From: a virus
Strand: one strand, 5' to 3'
IMG/VR virus record: IMGVR_UViG_3300021378_000131
Span: 1-27,497 of that record
Length of the DNA: 27,497 bases
A program made the translations under genes and the position numbers. Below, piece by piece: positions 1 through 8,043 of the stretch. Position 1 is the first letter of the stretch. Each line of letters begins with the position of its first letter. The notes under the pieces are model-generated. The model searched no databases. It was given only the letters and a program-made list of their open reading frames with translations, and was not told the DNA's origin.

Positions 1-507
1 TGTTCCAGAAGTAGTTTTTCGATGTGGCGTATCAATATGCAAAATATCGTTTCCACCGATGAAATTTATCTTATCTATATCAAACCCATTGGAAGCTTTT
101 AAAACGCCTCTAACACCTCTTAAAACTCGTTTAACGGCTATCTGCGAGTTATACTCTTGACCAGTTTCTAATCTGGAGCATAATTTTCCAATATGAATGT
201 CTGCTGGATCTAAAACCATTAAGTGTCCAGCTTTAGATTTTTCCCTTTTTATTTCTGGATATTTTGGGGAGTAATTATCTAATTCTTTGATTAGATCTTC
301 AACAAATTGATTTCTTTTTGCTGATTGGAAACTTGGGTTTTTTACAAATAGACTGGCATTATCACTTTTAAGCCAAGCGTGTTTTACATCGTCAATATGT
401 ACGCCACTTTCTTGGGCTATTTGTTTAAGTCCTCGATACTCATTGATAATATCGACTTCGTCTTCTTTTAATCTTAATCTTGTACTGTTTCGATTTTGTT
501 CTGACAT
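1..507 (-). CDS. Metallophosphoesterase, phage type (partial, 3' end off window)
   Basis: The gene reads leftward from an ATG at 507 and is still open at base 1, giving 169 N-terminal residues. The first ~60 residues look like a small helical, HTH-like domain with the TRLRLKEDE start common in phage homologues. A calcineurin-like phosphoesterase core follows: LDPADIHIGKL (D103, H105) matches the DxH metal motif, and FIGGNDILH (150-157) matches the GD/GND motif. Proteins of this kind in Bacteroidota phages are annotated as metallophosphoesterases or DNA-repair exonucleases related to SbcD/Mre11. The metal-dependent phosphodiesterase role is inferred from the motifs and the real substrate is unknown. 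The later His motifs lie outside the window. It is the last gene visible in the late direction, after the lysis genes. Confidence 0.8.
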   Translation of the reverse strand, partial: MSEQNRNSTRLRLKEDEVDIINEYRGLKQIAQESGVHIDDVKHAWLKSDNASLFVKNPSFQSAKRNQFVEDLIKELDNYSPKYPEIKREKSKAGHLMVLDPADIHIGKLCSRLETGQEYNSQIAVKRVLRGVRGVLKASNGFDIDKINFIGGNDILHIDTPHRKTTSGT

Positions 508-512
508 AATGA

Positions 513-528
513 ATTGTTAGCCAACAAT
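513..528. repeat. Short palindrome just upstream of the phosphoesterase start
   Basis: ATTGTT and AACAAT form a perfect 6-bp inverted repeat around a 4-base loop, ending 5 bases before the ATG at 507. In RNA it would put a hairpin in the ribosome-binding region. It has no T-tract, so it is not a terminator. It could be a weak translational control element or chance in A+T-rich DNA. Confidence 0.35.
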
Positions 529-536
529 ATACAAAA

Positions 537-713
537 TTATTTTTTCTTTTTCTTTGATTTGTTATTTTCTTTGATTAGATAGTACCAACGTGAGATTGTA
601 TATCCAAGTATTACAACTCCAGTAAGTGTCGCAATAAAGGTGTTAAATCCACTTAAATTTATATATAAACCCAACGTGCCGAGTATAGCCATTTTAATAT
701 CTGTAATATTCAT
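537..713 (-). CDS. Small membrane protein, holin-like candidate
   Basis: This 58-aa protein starts MNITDIKMAIL at an ATG at 713. That start follows an A-rich leader, which is the usual pattern here. An upstream GTG at 737 would add eight Lys-rich residues and overlap the previous stop, so it is possible but less likely. The protein has a hydrophobic stretch (about residues 8-20), then a stronger membrane segment with the core FIATLTGVVILGYTI, and it ends in a very basic tail (KSKKKKK). Small size, one or two membrane segments, a charged C-terminus and position next to the 3-TM-type holin gene suggest a holin or holin partner. No family was recognised, so the role is inferred from position and topology. 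Confidence 0.6.
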   Translation of the reverse strand: MNITDIKMAILGTLGLYINLSGFNTFIATLTGVVILGYTISRWYYLIKENNKSKKKKK

Positions 714-729
714 TTTATATTTTTTTTCT

Positions 730-1221
730 TTAATCACTTTTTTTAATTGTTTTCATAACCTTTTCAATGCCTCGACTTCCAAAATAAAATATAGTCATCG
801 TGCCGAATAAAGATTGTATTACTGGAACGTATAATGGATTTACTTTAAATTCTCCAATGTTTCCGTCAAAAAATACCATTGAAAGAAACAGAATAAACAT
901 ACAACCAAAAGTAACTGGTCTTATAAGTCTTGTTATAGTATGCTCATTGTCGATTTTTAGCCTCTTGGTCATTTCAACCATTTCAATCATATCATTTTCC
1001 ATTTCAAGTAGCAGTAACTCTTTATCTGGATTGGAAAGATTTTTGTCACTTCTAATGGCTTTTCCTAAATTAGACAAACCCTCGACGCCAGAAATTTGAC
1101 CAGCAAGATCTAAAAGTTCTGGTGCAACTTTTTTTCCAGTCATCGCTAACCAACGCAAAGCGTTTCCAACGTTTGTTCCTTTGCCTCCGTTTTTTATTAA
1201 TTTAGGATTTTTATTTTCCAT
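730..1221 (-). CDS. Holin-like membrane protein (GTA/3-TM holin type)
   Basis: The 163-aa protein has a soluble N-terminal half with an acidic, probably helical stretch (about 65-90). Two clear membrane segments follow, about 103-118 (TFGCMFILFLSMVFF) and 128-149 (PLYVPVIQSLFGTMTIFYFG), then a basic tail. This arrangement, with RLIRP just before the first membrane segment and FGSRGIEK after the last, matches the 'holin of 3TMs, for gene-transfer release' family. Such proteins sit in the inner membrane and let the endolysin reach the cell wall. The ATG at 1221 overlaps the preceding stop (TAATG), so the two genes are translationally coupled. The endolysin candidate is not next to it but about 24 kb away at 25258-25614. 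Confidence 0.75.
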   Translation of the reverse strand: MENKNPKLIKNGGKGTNVGNALRWLAMTGKKVAPELLDLAGQISGVEGLSNLGKAIRSDKNLSNPDKELLLLEMENDMIEMVEMTKRLKIDNEHTITRLIRPVTFGCMFILFLSMVFFDGNIGEFKVNPLYVPVIQSLFGTMTIFYFGSRGIEKVMKTIKKSD

Positions 1222-1562
1222 TATTCTGTAACCTCTAAAGTAATTGTTTCTGGATTTATTTGTCGCTCAATATTATATGCAATATTTTGTTCAATAAACG
1301 CTACTTCGTCAACTCCCATAGTTGTTTTAGTCCATTGCACAACTTCTGTATTGGTAACCTCATTAAAAGGTATAAAGTCCGTAATATCGTCTATATTTAA
1401 GTATTGCGTACCAACAAAATTAGATTTATAAGGATTTCCCTCTGCATCTAATTGCTCTGAAATTCCAGTTACAATATAATGTACGTTGTAGATTACATCG
1501 TTTTCTCCCTCTGATTGAATATAGCAATCTACTGTTTTACAATTCCATTCGTAAGTAATCAT
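1221..1562 (-). CDS. Small conserved phage protein, function unknown
   Basis: This 113-aa protein starts MITYEWNCKTVDCY. It continues with alternating beta-type sequence (VIYNVHYIVTGIS) and ends in a helical part with TKTTMGVDEVAFIEQNIA. The layout (a T/Y-x-W start, a strand-rich core, then W-x-x-x-x-G-x-x-x-V-x-x-I-E) resembles a small protein that many marine phages carry beside tail-fibre genes. I recall that resemblance and have not tested it. It lies between the adhesin gene and the holin gene and overlaps the latter by one base. It could be a fibre-associated or assembly protein, but its function cannot be assigned from the sequence. Confidence 0.65.
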   Translation of the reverse strand: MITYEWNCKTVDCYIQSEGENDVIYNVHYIVTGISEQLDAEGNPYKSNFVGTQYLNIDDITDFIPFNEVTNTEVVQWTKTTMGVDEVAFIEQNIAYNIERQINPETITLEVTE

Positions 1563-1589
1563 TTTTTTATCTTTTAATTATTATTTTTT

Positions 1590-2846
1590 TTAAATTTGCC
1601 CTCCGTCTGTTACAGTCCAGCCTCTTGAAATTAATGTATTATAATAGCCAGTACCGGTTACAGTTCTTTTTATTGTTCCCATTCCTAAAACCACATTTAA
1701 TTGACCTCCATTTACACAAGCAAGATAGAGAGCATCGCAATTTGAAGCACTAAAATCTGCTGGTGTTTTAAAACCCATAAATTGTTGCATAGTAGTAATA
1801 CTTGACAAGTCCCAACTACTTAAATCTTGGTCAAAACCATAACTTTGCTGAAACATATCAGTCATATCAGTAACGCCACTTACGTCCCAACTACTAATGT
1901 CTTGGTTAAAGTCAGAATTTTTTTGAAACATTTTTCTCATATCAGTTGCACTTGATGTATTCCAATTAGTTATATCTTGGTCAAATAGTGTATCTTGGAA
2001 CATAATACTAAAATCTACATTAAGACTTAAATTCCAATTACTTAAATCTTGGTCAAATACTAATGCGTCATTAAACATATTTTTAGTATTAAGAACATTA
2101 CCCATATTCCAACTATTTAATGGCTGATTAAAAACAGTACAATCTAAAAACATCATTTCTGTTGTGGTACAAATAGACAAATTAAAACTGTCTAACGGCT
2201 GATTATACGATGAACAACCTCTTAAAAATGACTCAAAAGTTTTAGCATTTTGTGTGTTCCAACCAGTTAAATTTTGATTAAAAAGTATGCAATCATAAAA
2301 AGTAAGCTCAAAGTTTTGTATGCCAGAAACGTCCCATTGTTCAATTTTATTAATTGATACCAGCTTTTCACAATTCCAAAACATACTTTCCATACTTGTA
2401 CCACTTATAACGCATAGATCTTGAACACTTGAGCCTCCTATTAATTCTGAACAATCTCTAAAATCAATTTGCACAAATCCGACACTTCCCCAATTTAATA
2501 TTTGTGTAATGTAATCTCTACTTGTTGCAGTTTGTGAAAATTGAAAATACGGACAACTACCAGAAATGCTTACAGTATAATTACCAGCAGTTGTGTAAGT
2601 ATGTGTTCTATTTGCGTAGCTTAATATTGATATTGTTCCGTCGCCCCAATCAATAGTTCCAGAATATACGCCAGTAGATATTAAAGGTAAATCAATTGCA
2701 AAGCTATTACTTGGAATTAACCAACGAGTTTCAAAATTTGGATTTGGTGCATCTGGATAAACTTGGTCAAGACCTAAATATGCTTTAGACACTTCAGTAG
2801 TACCTACATATATTTTATTAATCGCTCCGTCTAATTTTAATGCCAT
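1590..2846 (-). CDS. Tail adhesin with PKD-like domain and DUF285 (BspA-type) repeats
   Basis: The 418-aa protein begins with MALKLDG...KIYVGTTEVSKAYLG (residues 1-25), a start seen on many Bacteroidota phage tail-fibre and adhesin proteins and probably a virion-attachment region. A PKD-like segment follows, with WGDG at 67-70 and HTYTTAGNYTVSISG at 82-96. From about residue 150 there are DUF285/BspA-type repeats. Seven copies of an [N/D]Q-x-[L/I]-x-x-[W/F]-[N/D] core occur at about 190, 215, 240, 265, 289, 314 and 339, a period of 24-25 residues. DUF285 repeats are known from bacterial surface lipoproteins and adhesins. A receptor- or glycan-binding role at the tail tip is inferred from the gene's position directly after the fibre gene (1 base apart). 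Confidence 0.82.
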   Translation of the reverse strand: MALKLDGAINKIYVGTTEVSKAYLGLDQVYPDAPNPNFETRWLIPSNSFAIDLPLISTGVYSGTIDWGDGTISILSYANRTHTYTTAGNYTVSISGSCPYFQFSQTATSRDYITQILNWGSVGFVQIDFRDCSELIGGSSVQDLCVISGTSMESMFWNCEKLVSINKIEQWDVSGIQNFELTFYDCILFNQNLTGWNTQNAKTFESFLRGCSSYNQPLDSFNLSICTTTEMMFLDCTVFNQPLNSWNMGNVLNTKNMFNDALVFDQDLSNWNLSLNVDFSIMFQDTLFDQDITNWNTSSATDMRKMFQKNSDFNQDISSWDVSGVTDMTDMFQQSYGFDQDLSSWDLSSITTMQQFMGFKTPADFSASNCDALYLACVNGGQLNVVLGMGTIKRTVTGTGYYNTLISRGWTVTDGGQI

Positions 2847-2847
2847 A

Positions 2848-4431
2848 TTACGTAATTATATAAAATGTTGTTGCTTGTATAGTTCCAGCTATAACTCCAG
2901 CGTCATATTCTGCTTGAGTAAGGCTTACCATATTAATAACTTGGTCACTCCCAGTTGGCTCTGCAAGTGTTGAGGTACTAACTGCTTTTCCTCCATTAAA
3001 AAGAAAATCATCTGCTTTGACATTACCAGTTACGTCTAAAATTTCAGTTGGATTTGAATTAGCTATTCCAATACGCCCATTACTTCCTTTTATCCACATT
3101 CTTGACTGTGAATCAGTCAAAAACTCCAAATCAGTATCTGTAAGAGTATTCCCTCTTTTTGCTCTAATTCTTGTGTTTGGATTTGTAGAATCACTTGTTG
3201 AAATTAGAAAACTTAAATCTGCATAATCTCCACTTGTTGTACTTCCTCTTTGTATTGTTAAACCACGTCCATTAGTATCTGCTTTAATGTGTACTCTATT
3301 GTTTGCATTTGTAGTATTAAATCCACTAAAACCAGCATCGGTAATACGAACATATTCAATATCATTTGTGTACATAGTTAGTTCGTTTCCAACTGCTCCA
3401 ATTCCAGTAAGATTTCCAACAGTTGTCGCATTGTCCCTAAAAGCTATTGCTGAAGTTCCGTCTGTACTTTCAAACGTTGCTACTTCATTGTCTGTTCCTC
3501 CGTTAACGTGCAAGATAGTAGCTGGATTAGTTTCGTTTATACCGATTTTACCATTATTCATTATACGCATTCTTTCGTCAGTAGCGTTATAAAATTTTAA
3601 ATCGTTGTCGCCACTTCCGTATTTTATTGATGCAGTTTGCGATACTGTTTGACTGTCTTGGAATATTATACCACTATCGGTTTCAGCAGTATTGTTTATT
3701 TTAATATTTGGCGTATCTCCTTTAAGATCTAAAAGTTCAATTGGAGTTGTCTGACCAATACCAATATATTGAGTTGTGCCGTCTTGAAATATAACGCTAT
3801 CTCCTAACTGGTCTGTTGCAGTCCAAAAAGGAATATAATTAACAGTACCAGAGCCACCAATACCAGCGTTTGGCAAATCAATGTTTTTCCATACGGCATC
3901 AGCAGAAACATAAGACAAAATCTGTCCATTCTGAAGATTATTAATTAATACATCGTCAATAATAGGTATTGTAATTTTCGTAGCAACCCATTCAGTATTA
4001 GTAGTGTTAAACCTTAAAACTGACCAATTATCTGGATTAAAAGTACCTATATTTACATCTGTCAAATCGTTTAATGACAGAATACCAGCGTTTTGGTCAA
4101 CGTTAACCCATTCTTCATTGGTGCTATCATAAGCAATAACTTGTCCATTTGCAAGAGTATTCTCGTCAATTACAACGTCAGACAAATCTTCTAATAGAAT
4201 TACATTTGCCTCCCATTGATTTGTATTTACGTCCCATTTTAAGTAATTGTCAGTTTGTGGACTTGGTACGTTTACGTTTCCTACATCGTCCAAAGCCGAT
4301 ATACTTCCAGCGTTAAAATTTTGTGCCTCTTTTTGATAACTTACATTGCCTCTAACAACGTGAATTATATCTGTATCTTGAGAATTTGTTAATGCTGGTC
4401 TTTCCGTTAATTTTTCGTTATCTAATGCCAT
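2848..4431 (-). CDS. Phage tail fibre protein
   Basis: This 527-aa fibre has an N-terminal segment (1-40) with TNSQDTDIIHVVRG that resembles the N-terminus of the 157-aa protein at 17244-17717 and may be a shared virion anchor. About four imperfect repeats follow (about 43-190), built around L-x-D[L/V]-x-[D/N]V and a Trp near the end of each unit (for example LEDLSDVVI, LSLNDLTDVNIG, EEWVNVD, TEWVATK). The middle part has beta-helix-like fibre motifs such as IGIGQTTPIELLDLKGD and KIGINETNPATILHVNG, typical of trimeric tail spikes. The C-terminus has SLTQAEYDAG...TFYIIT, common at the end of Bacteroidota phage fibres. No enzymatic peptidase S74 or lyase motif was recognised. The role is host attachment. 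Confidence 0.85.
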   Translation of the reverse strand: MALDNEKLTERPALTNSQDTDIIHVVRGNVSYQKEAQNFNAGSISALDDVGNVNVPSPQTDNYLKWDVNTNQWEANVILLEDLSDVVIDENTLANGQVIAYDSTNEEWVNVDQNAGILSLNDLTDVNIGTFNPDNWSVLRFNTTNTEWVATKITIPIIDDVLINNLQNGQILSYVSADAVWKNIDLPNAGIGGSGTVNYIPFWTATDQLGDSVIFQDGTTQYIGIGQTTPIELLDLKGDTPNIKINNTAETDSGIIFQDSQTVSQTASIKYGSGDNDLKFYNATDERMRIMNNGKIGINETNPATILHVNGGTDNEVATFESTDGTSAIAFRDNATTVGNLTGIGAVGNELTMYTNDIEYVRITDAGFSGFNTTNANNRVHIKADTNGRGLTIQRGSTTSGDYADLSFLISTSDSTNPNTRIRAKRGNTLTDTDLEFLTDSQSRMWIKGSNGRIGIANSNPTEILDVTGNVKADDFLFNGGKAVSTSTLAEPTGSDQVINMVSLTQAEYDAGVIAGTIQATTFYIIT

Positions 4432-4437
4432 TTTTTT

Positions 4438-5016
4438 TTAATCGTTAAATATATAATTAGTTGCTGGGAGTCCGTTAAATATGTAATTTGTATCTGGGCT
4501 CTCGTTAAATATGTAATTCTTTTCTGTATCAATTATAAATTCTGGAAGTAAACTATCCATATAATACGCTTGGTTATTTTCTTTTGCAGTAATAGTTATT
4601 TGATAGCTATTAGCACTTGCCTTATCTGTTCCAGTTGTATCGGTAACAGTAGCCTCGCAACCATTATATAAACCAAGTATTCTAATATTACCAACTCGGT
4701 CAATAAAAATCGCTCTGTAATCTTTGTTTACCAGTTTCCATACTTCGCTACCCTCGTACGTTTTAAGTAACTCTAAATTTAAAGTCTGTGTCCAAGTCAC
4801 ATTGCCTTTTTCAAGGCTTGTATTCTCGCTAAAATCTGCAACTTGACTAAAATAAGTGTAAATCTGTGTTGTTGGAAACTCGACTAATTTCTGTCCTAAA
4901 GTTTTAATTTGTGATCTTGAATACTTTACAAAAGGAAACAAATAAATTGCATCAATTCCACCTTGTAAATTCTTACAAATCCTATCTTCTATATTTGAAA
5001 TATTACAATTACTCAT
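4438..5016 (-). CDS. Tail-tube-like structural protein, paralogue of 8044-8556
   Basis: The 192-aa protein aligns along its length with the 170-aa protein at 8044-8556. Both start MS(N)C(N/D)IS, share R-x-CK-x-x-L and GG-x-x-x-x-YL, and then match over about 80 residues: TQTL-x-L, DR-x-GN, L-x-L, TV-x-x-TTG, K-x-x-x-N-x-Y and a closing MDS. It overlaps the connector gene upstream by 8 bases and precedes the fibre gene. The family appears to be a tail-tube or tube-like virion protein of Bacteroidota phages. Having two divergent copies suggests that one forms the main tube and one a distal-tail or cap component. Its C-terminus carries a 10-residue tandem repeat (NYIFN...), absent from the paralogue. 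Assignment to the tail tube is an inference. Confidence 0.6.
   Translation of the reverse strand: MSNCNISNIEDRICKNLQGGIDAIYLFPFVKYSRSQIKTLGQKLVEFPTTQIYTYFSQVADFSENTSLEKGNVTWTQTLNLELLKTYEGSEVWKLVNKDYRAIFIDRVGNIRILGLYNGCEATVTDTTGTDKASANSYQITITAKENNQAYYMDSLLPEFIIDTEKNYIFNESPDTNYIFNGLPATNYIFND
4443..4519 (-). repeat. 30-bp tandem repeat inside the 192-aa structural gene
   Basis: The plus-strand string CGTTAAATAT starts at 4443, 4473 and 4503, exactly 30 bases apart, with flanking bases largely conserved. It encodes the 10-residue unit NYIFN(E/G)xP(D/A)T, repeated just before the stop codon; the terminal copy is cut to NYIFND. This looks like recent in-frame duplication at the C-terminus of a structural protein. 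Confidence 0.85.
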
Positions 5017-5581
5017 CGCATCCTAAATTACAGTCATCTAATAAATAATCGTTATACGTTTTTCTTGTATTATAATTATTTGCGTTTCCAAAATACCAGC
5101 CTCCAATTGTTCGCATCTTTTTTTCTGCGTCAACTTCCTCTTGACAAACTTTATATTCTGGTAATGGGTTTTTACAAATCCACTTTTCAAATCTGATAAT
5201 ATACATATCAGCCAATCCAGAATACTTTTGACTCAACATTACAATATCTTCCTTGTCCATTAATTGAGTATTTTCTGGTGTATATTTAAAAGCACCTCCA
5301 TTAGCTATGGTAAAAGGAGAAATTTCTATATAAGATGCTAAAGCTTGGTTTTTAGTTATTGGTTTTATATAGTTATTATACAATTCAAGGTACTTTCCAG
5401 CCAATGTATTGTTCTCGGCATTAGTTAGTATATAATTATATAGTTCTGTGCCTAAAAGAGCCTCTAATACAGTAATTTGAGTATTAGCAATACAGAAAAC
5501 ATATTTATCAATGTCAACATTACCTCCTAATATTGTGGTTTTAGCTATTTCTTGTGGTGTTACAAATAAAAACTCTGCCAT
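5009..5581 (-). CDS. Head-tail connector-like protein (DUF6712-type)
   Basis: This 190-aa, mainly helical protein starts MAEFLFVTPQEI. It has the pattern of the small head-completion/connector proteins found after the portal gene in Bacteroidota phages: LEALLGTELYNYI near residue 40, NNYIKPITKNQALASYIEI in the middle, then ISPFTIANGGAFKYTPENT, which is characteristic of that group. It starts 4 bases after the portal stop, which supports a head-tail joining role. The family name is from memory. The C-terminus is Cys- and Asp-rich (DDCNLGCDE) because this end overlaps the start of the next gene. Confidence 0.65.
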   Translation of the reverse strand: MAEFLFVTPQEIAKTTILGGNVDIDKYVFCIANTQITVLEALLGTELYNYILTNAENNTLAGKYLELYNNYIKPITKNQALASYIEISPFTIANGGAFKYTPENTQLMDKEDIVMLSQKYSGLADMYIIRFEKWICKNPLPEYKVCQEEVDAEKKMRTIGGWYFGNANNYNTRKTYNDYLLDDCNLGCDE

Positions 5582-5585
5582 TTGT

Positions 5586-7649
5586 CTATTTTTTATCTAT
5601 TTGTTTTAATTTCTTTGATGCCCAGTTTATTCCAGAAGTACCTCCCCAACCTAACCAAGCAACATAACCTTTGTCTTTCCAAGGAGTAGATTTATTCTCG
5701 GCACTAACTTCTGCGTTTTTCTTATGTCTTTGAAATGCTGACATTCTCGCAATCGTTGAACGGCTAATATTTTTGCCCTTTGCTAATTGATTTGCACGTA
5801 CCCAACCAACTCTTGTCATTCCCTTAACTTCACTTCCGTATTTTTCTCTCCATTTCAATACTTTTCGAGCATTATTTTTAGCACTTTCTGGATAGTCATT
5901 GTAGCTTTCAAATTCAACCTCAACATCTCTTGCGAATCTTTGAGGTGTTACTCCACTATCTCTATAATTTGGCGTCAAACTCCAGTAGTTATTTTTTTGC
6001 TCTCCAATTTGTGCAACTTGCTTTGGGTTTGTTTGCCATTTTGCATCTGCTCTTTCGCTTGGCTCTAATTCCAGTATCATTTTAACTGCCTTGTTTACTG
6101 ATATTCTCTGATTATCTTCTTTTAGGAAAATAACTCTTTCCCACCAATGCTTACAGTTAACTCCTCCCTTAAAAAGAAATATATTATAAGAATTTGAGCC
6201 TTTTGGAGCAAACTCTGAATTAGCAGTCGATTGTTTATTTAGATCTTCTGCTCTATAAAATCTATTAGCATTTAATACTTGACTACAAAACTCTCTTTGA
6301 TTACTTTGATTTGGTGCTCCAGCGTATCGGTATCTAACTTGAAATAAACTTGTATCTTGTTTACTGCTTTTTTCTGGTGTTGCTTTTGGTGGTCTTGACA
6401 TTTCCAGAAGATAATCGTCAAGGACTGCCTCTGTTAATGTTATTTCCTCACATCGTCTTGCATCAATTGGAACATATCCGTCAAGACTTTCATCTCCCAT
6501 TGCTATAAATTCAGCAATTCCGTCTTTTTTTTTTAATCCTATTCCAGTATTGTTCTCCTCGCTACTATCTTCTAACTCATCTTCAGTTAATGGTTTAAAC
6601 ATAAGATCTAAATTCATTCCGAATTGTGAAATTATATGCTCAAAACTTTCAGTCATAAAATCTTTTTTAGGCTGGATAACTCGCTTTACCATTTGACGCT
6701 CTGCCATATCCATTTCTTCTGCAACACTACTAAAGCCACTTGAGGTACTTAATCCAATAATACTTGGAGAAATCACTCTGTGTGCCGTCATAATCTGATT
6801 TTTAGCCTCGCCACTTAACCAATCCCATTGTTTATGTATAGCAGAATTTTGAGGCAATGGAGTAACTGTTATTTCAACATCGGCACCATTAAAAGATAAA
6901 ATAAACTGCGATGCGTTTGGTGTTCTGGTTAATCGATTTCTTACTTGTCTTTCAAAATCGTCTTTTTCTTGTGGCGTAAGTGATTTTCCGTTTGGTACAT
7001 TTATTATATATCCAGCACTTAAACCATTTTTAATTGAATTTATATTTAGGTTTGCCAGTTCCTCCTCAAATTCGCAATAAGGCATTCCAGCTAAATAATC
7101 TGGTGTTGCAAAATATACATCTCCAACAGTATAAGGACTTCCAACAAAAATACTTATTGGAGCATTTGCATCATAACCAAAAGCTGGGAATTGCTCTGGA
7201 GTATTTTGATTTATTTTTCTCCAGTTTCTCGAATACCAATAGCTATCAATTTCATAATCTTCATTGCATATACTCGGCACAACCATTTGTTTTGGAATAT
7301 GCTTTATGCTTGAAATATCTCCTCCTTTTGTCTGAATAACTTGACAAGCAAACTCTCCAAATACTTGGAAATCTGCAACCATTTTTCTAATGTCTGCTGG
7401 TCTTAATACTGTTTGTAATTTTGCCCAGTCATTAACTCCGTAAATTCCATTCTTGTAAGTTAAACCACCTCCGTAGATTAGACTGTTGTATGTTTTGTTT
7501 ATTGAAGAATTTGTTGGACTTCCGTTGTTTCTATCAATAATATATTGATAAAAGCTATTGTGATGTCCATTTAAAACGTAGCCTCTGGATTTGTTTTCTA
7601 CAACCTTTGGTCTTACGTAATTTGATAATGTTATTAATTTTATGTCCAT
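5586..7649 (-). CDS. Portal protein with two extra C-terminal domains
   Basis: The 687-aa protein is a portal over about residues 1-360. Supporting stretches are SFYQYIIDRNNGSP, QVFGEFACQV, HRVISPSIIGLSTSSGF and AERQMVKRVIQP, the last two typical of the stem/clip region in this portal group. The portal forms the dodecameric DNA channel and contacts terminase. About residues 430-560 hold a second module (QVRYRYAGAP, REFCSQVL, FKGGVNCKHWWERV), which in relatives occurs on head-maturation proteins. About 575-687 hold a third module (FESYNDYPESAKNNARKVL, VGWVRANQLAKGKNISRSTI, AWLGWGGTSGINWA), a domain of unknown function seen at the C-terminus of many phage portal or protease proteins. The ATG at 7649 follows TTATTATTA by 4 bases. 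Confidence 0.82.
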   Translation of the reverse strand: MDIKLITLSNYVRPKVVENKSRGYVLNGHHNSFYQYIIDRNNGSPTNSSINKTYNSLIYGGGLTYKNGIYGVNDWAKLQTVLRPADIRKMVADFQVFGEFACQVIQTKGGDISSIKHIPKQMVVPSICNEDYEIDSYWYSRNWRKINQNTPEQFPAFGYDANAPISIFVGSPYTVGDVYFATPDYLAGMPYCEFEEELANLNINSIKNGLSAGYIINVPNGKSLTPQEKDDFERQVRNRLTRTPNASQFILSFNGADVEITVTPLPQNSAIHKQWDWLSGEAKNQIMTAHRVISPSIIGLSTSSGFSSVAEEMDMAERQMVKRVIQPKKDFMTESFEHIISQFGMNLDLMFKPLTEDELEDSSEENNTGIGLKKKDGIAEFIAMGDESLDGYVPIDARRCEEITLTEAVLDDYLLEMSRPPKATPEKSSKQDTSLFQVRYRYAGAPNQSNQREFCSQVLNANRFYRAEDLNKQSTANSEFAPKGSNSYNIFLFKGGVNCKHWWERVIFLKEDNQRISVNKAVKMILELEPSERADAKWQTNPKQVAQIGEQKNNYWSLTPNYRDSGVTPQRFARDVEVEFESYNDYPESAKNNARKVLKWREKYGSEVKGMTRVGWVRANQLAKGKNISRSTIARMSAFQRHKKNAEVSAENKSTPWKDKGYVAWLGWGGTSGINWASKKLKQIDKK

Positions 7650-7652
7650 ATC

Positions 7653-7955
7653 TTAATAATAATACGCATTTTTTGTAATTAAATACTCTTGTGGCTCTTG
7701 ACTCGTTGCAATACTTAAACCTCGATAAATAACCTCATCGTTACTATCTAATATTTTTATTTGGTGCTTGTCACTTTCCGTAAATGTAAAATCAAAAGTG
7801 ATTTCAGTATATATATCTGCATTAGAGTAAGTCGCAGTAGGATTACTCGTTTCTTGAGTAGCCTCGTTATACAAAAATAAATTAATTGTATCTGTTGTAT
7901 AGTATCTTGGAACAACTCTAATTGTATGCGTTAAATTGTTTGGATTTATTACCAT
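7653..7955 (-). CDS. Small structural-type protein, function unknown
   Basis: This 100-aa protein is read from MVINPNNLTHTIRVV at 7955. A longer reading from an ATG at 8006 would place the first codons inside the terminator-like hairpin and add an implausible FFITKITFFYYY stretch, so it is rejected. The sequence is beta-rich and ends in a tail with EYLITKNAYYY. Similar small proteins precede portal genes in Bacteroidota phages and may be head or neck components, but no motif gives a function. The start is preceded by TTATTATTA-N4, as for the portal gene 3 bases downstream of its stop. Confidence 0.65.
   Translation of the reverse strand: MVINPNNLTHTIRVVPRYYTTDTINLFLYNEATQETSNPTATYSNADIYTEITFDFTFTESDKHQIKILDSNDEVIYRGLSIATSQEPQEYLITKNAYYY
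7654..7662 (-). promoter_or_regulatory. TTATTATTA translation-start element before the portal gene
   Basis: On the minus strand TTATTATTA is followed by exactly four bases (AGAT) and the portal ATG at 7649. It overlaps the stop of the upstream gene. The same element at the same spacing precedes three other virion genes (7955, 10713, 18990). There is no Shine-Dalgarno site, so this may take part in ribosome binding. Confidence 0.5.
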
Positions 7956-7959
7956 AACA

Positions 7960-7968
7960 TAATAATAA
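7960..7968 (-). promoter_or_regulatory. TTATTATTA translation-start element before 7653-7955
   Basis: TTATTATTA, four bases (TGTT), then ATG at 7955. It lies between the U-tract of the upstream hairpin and the start codon and helps fix the start at 7955. Confidence 0.5.
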
Positions 7969-7988
7969 AAAAAAGTGATTTTTGTTAT

Positions 7989-8022
7989 AAAAAAAACCCT
8001 AAACATTTCTGAATAGGGTTTT
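7989..8022 (-). terminator. Intrinsic terminator-like hairpin after the tail-tube-like gene
   Basis: Read on the minus strand, arms 8022-8014 and 8001-7993 (AAAACCCTA / TAGGGTTTT) pair perfectly over 9 bp around a 12-base loop, followed by a run of eight Ts. It lies 22 bases after the stop of 8044-8556 and 37 bases before the next ATG at 7955. No promoter match lies between it and that ATG, so readthrough or a regulatory use must be considered. Confidence 0.8.
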
Positions 8023-8043
8023 GGTCAATTATTATTTATATAA

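Noticed and set aside
4443-4519. CRISPR-like direct repeats
   Set aside because: The repeats are contiguous 30-bp units encoding an in-frame peptide repeat, without spacers.
7956-8006. Longer N-terminus for the gene at 7653-7955, starting at ATG 8006
   Set aside because: The extra codons lie in the terminator-like hairpin and its T-tract and encode a Phe/Tyr run. The ATG at 7955 has the TTATTATTA-N4 signature.
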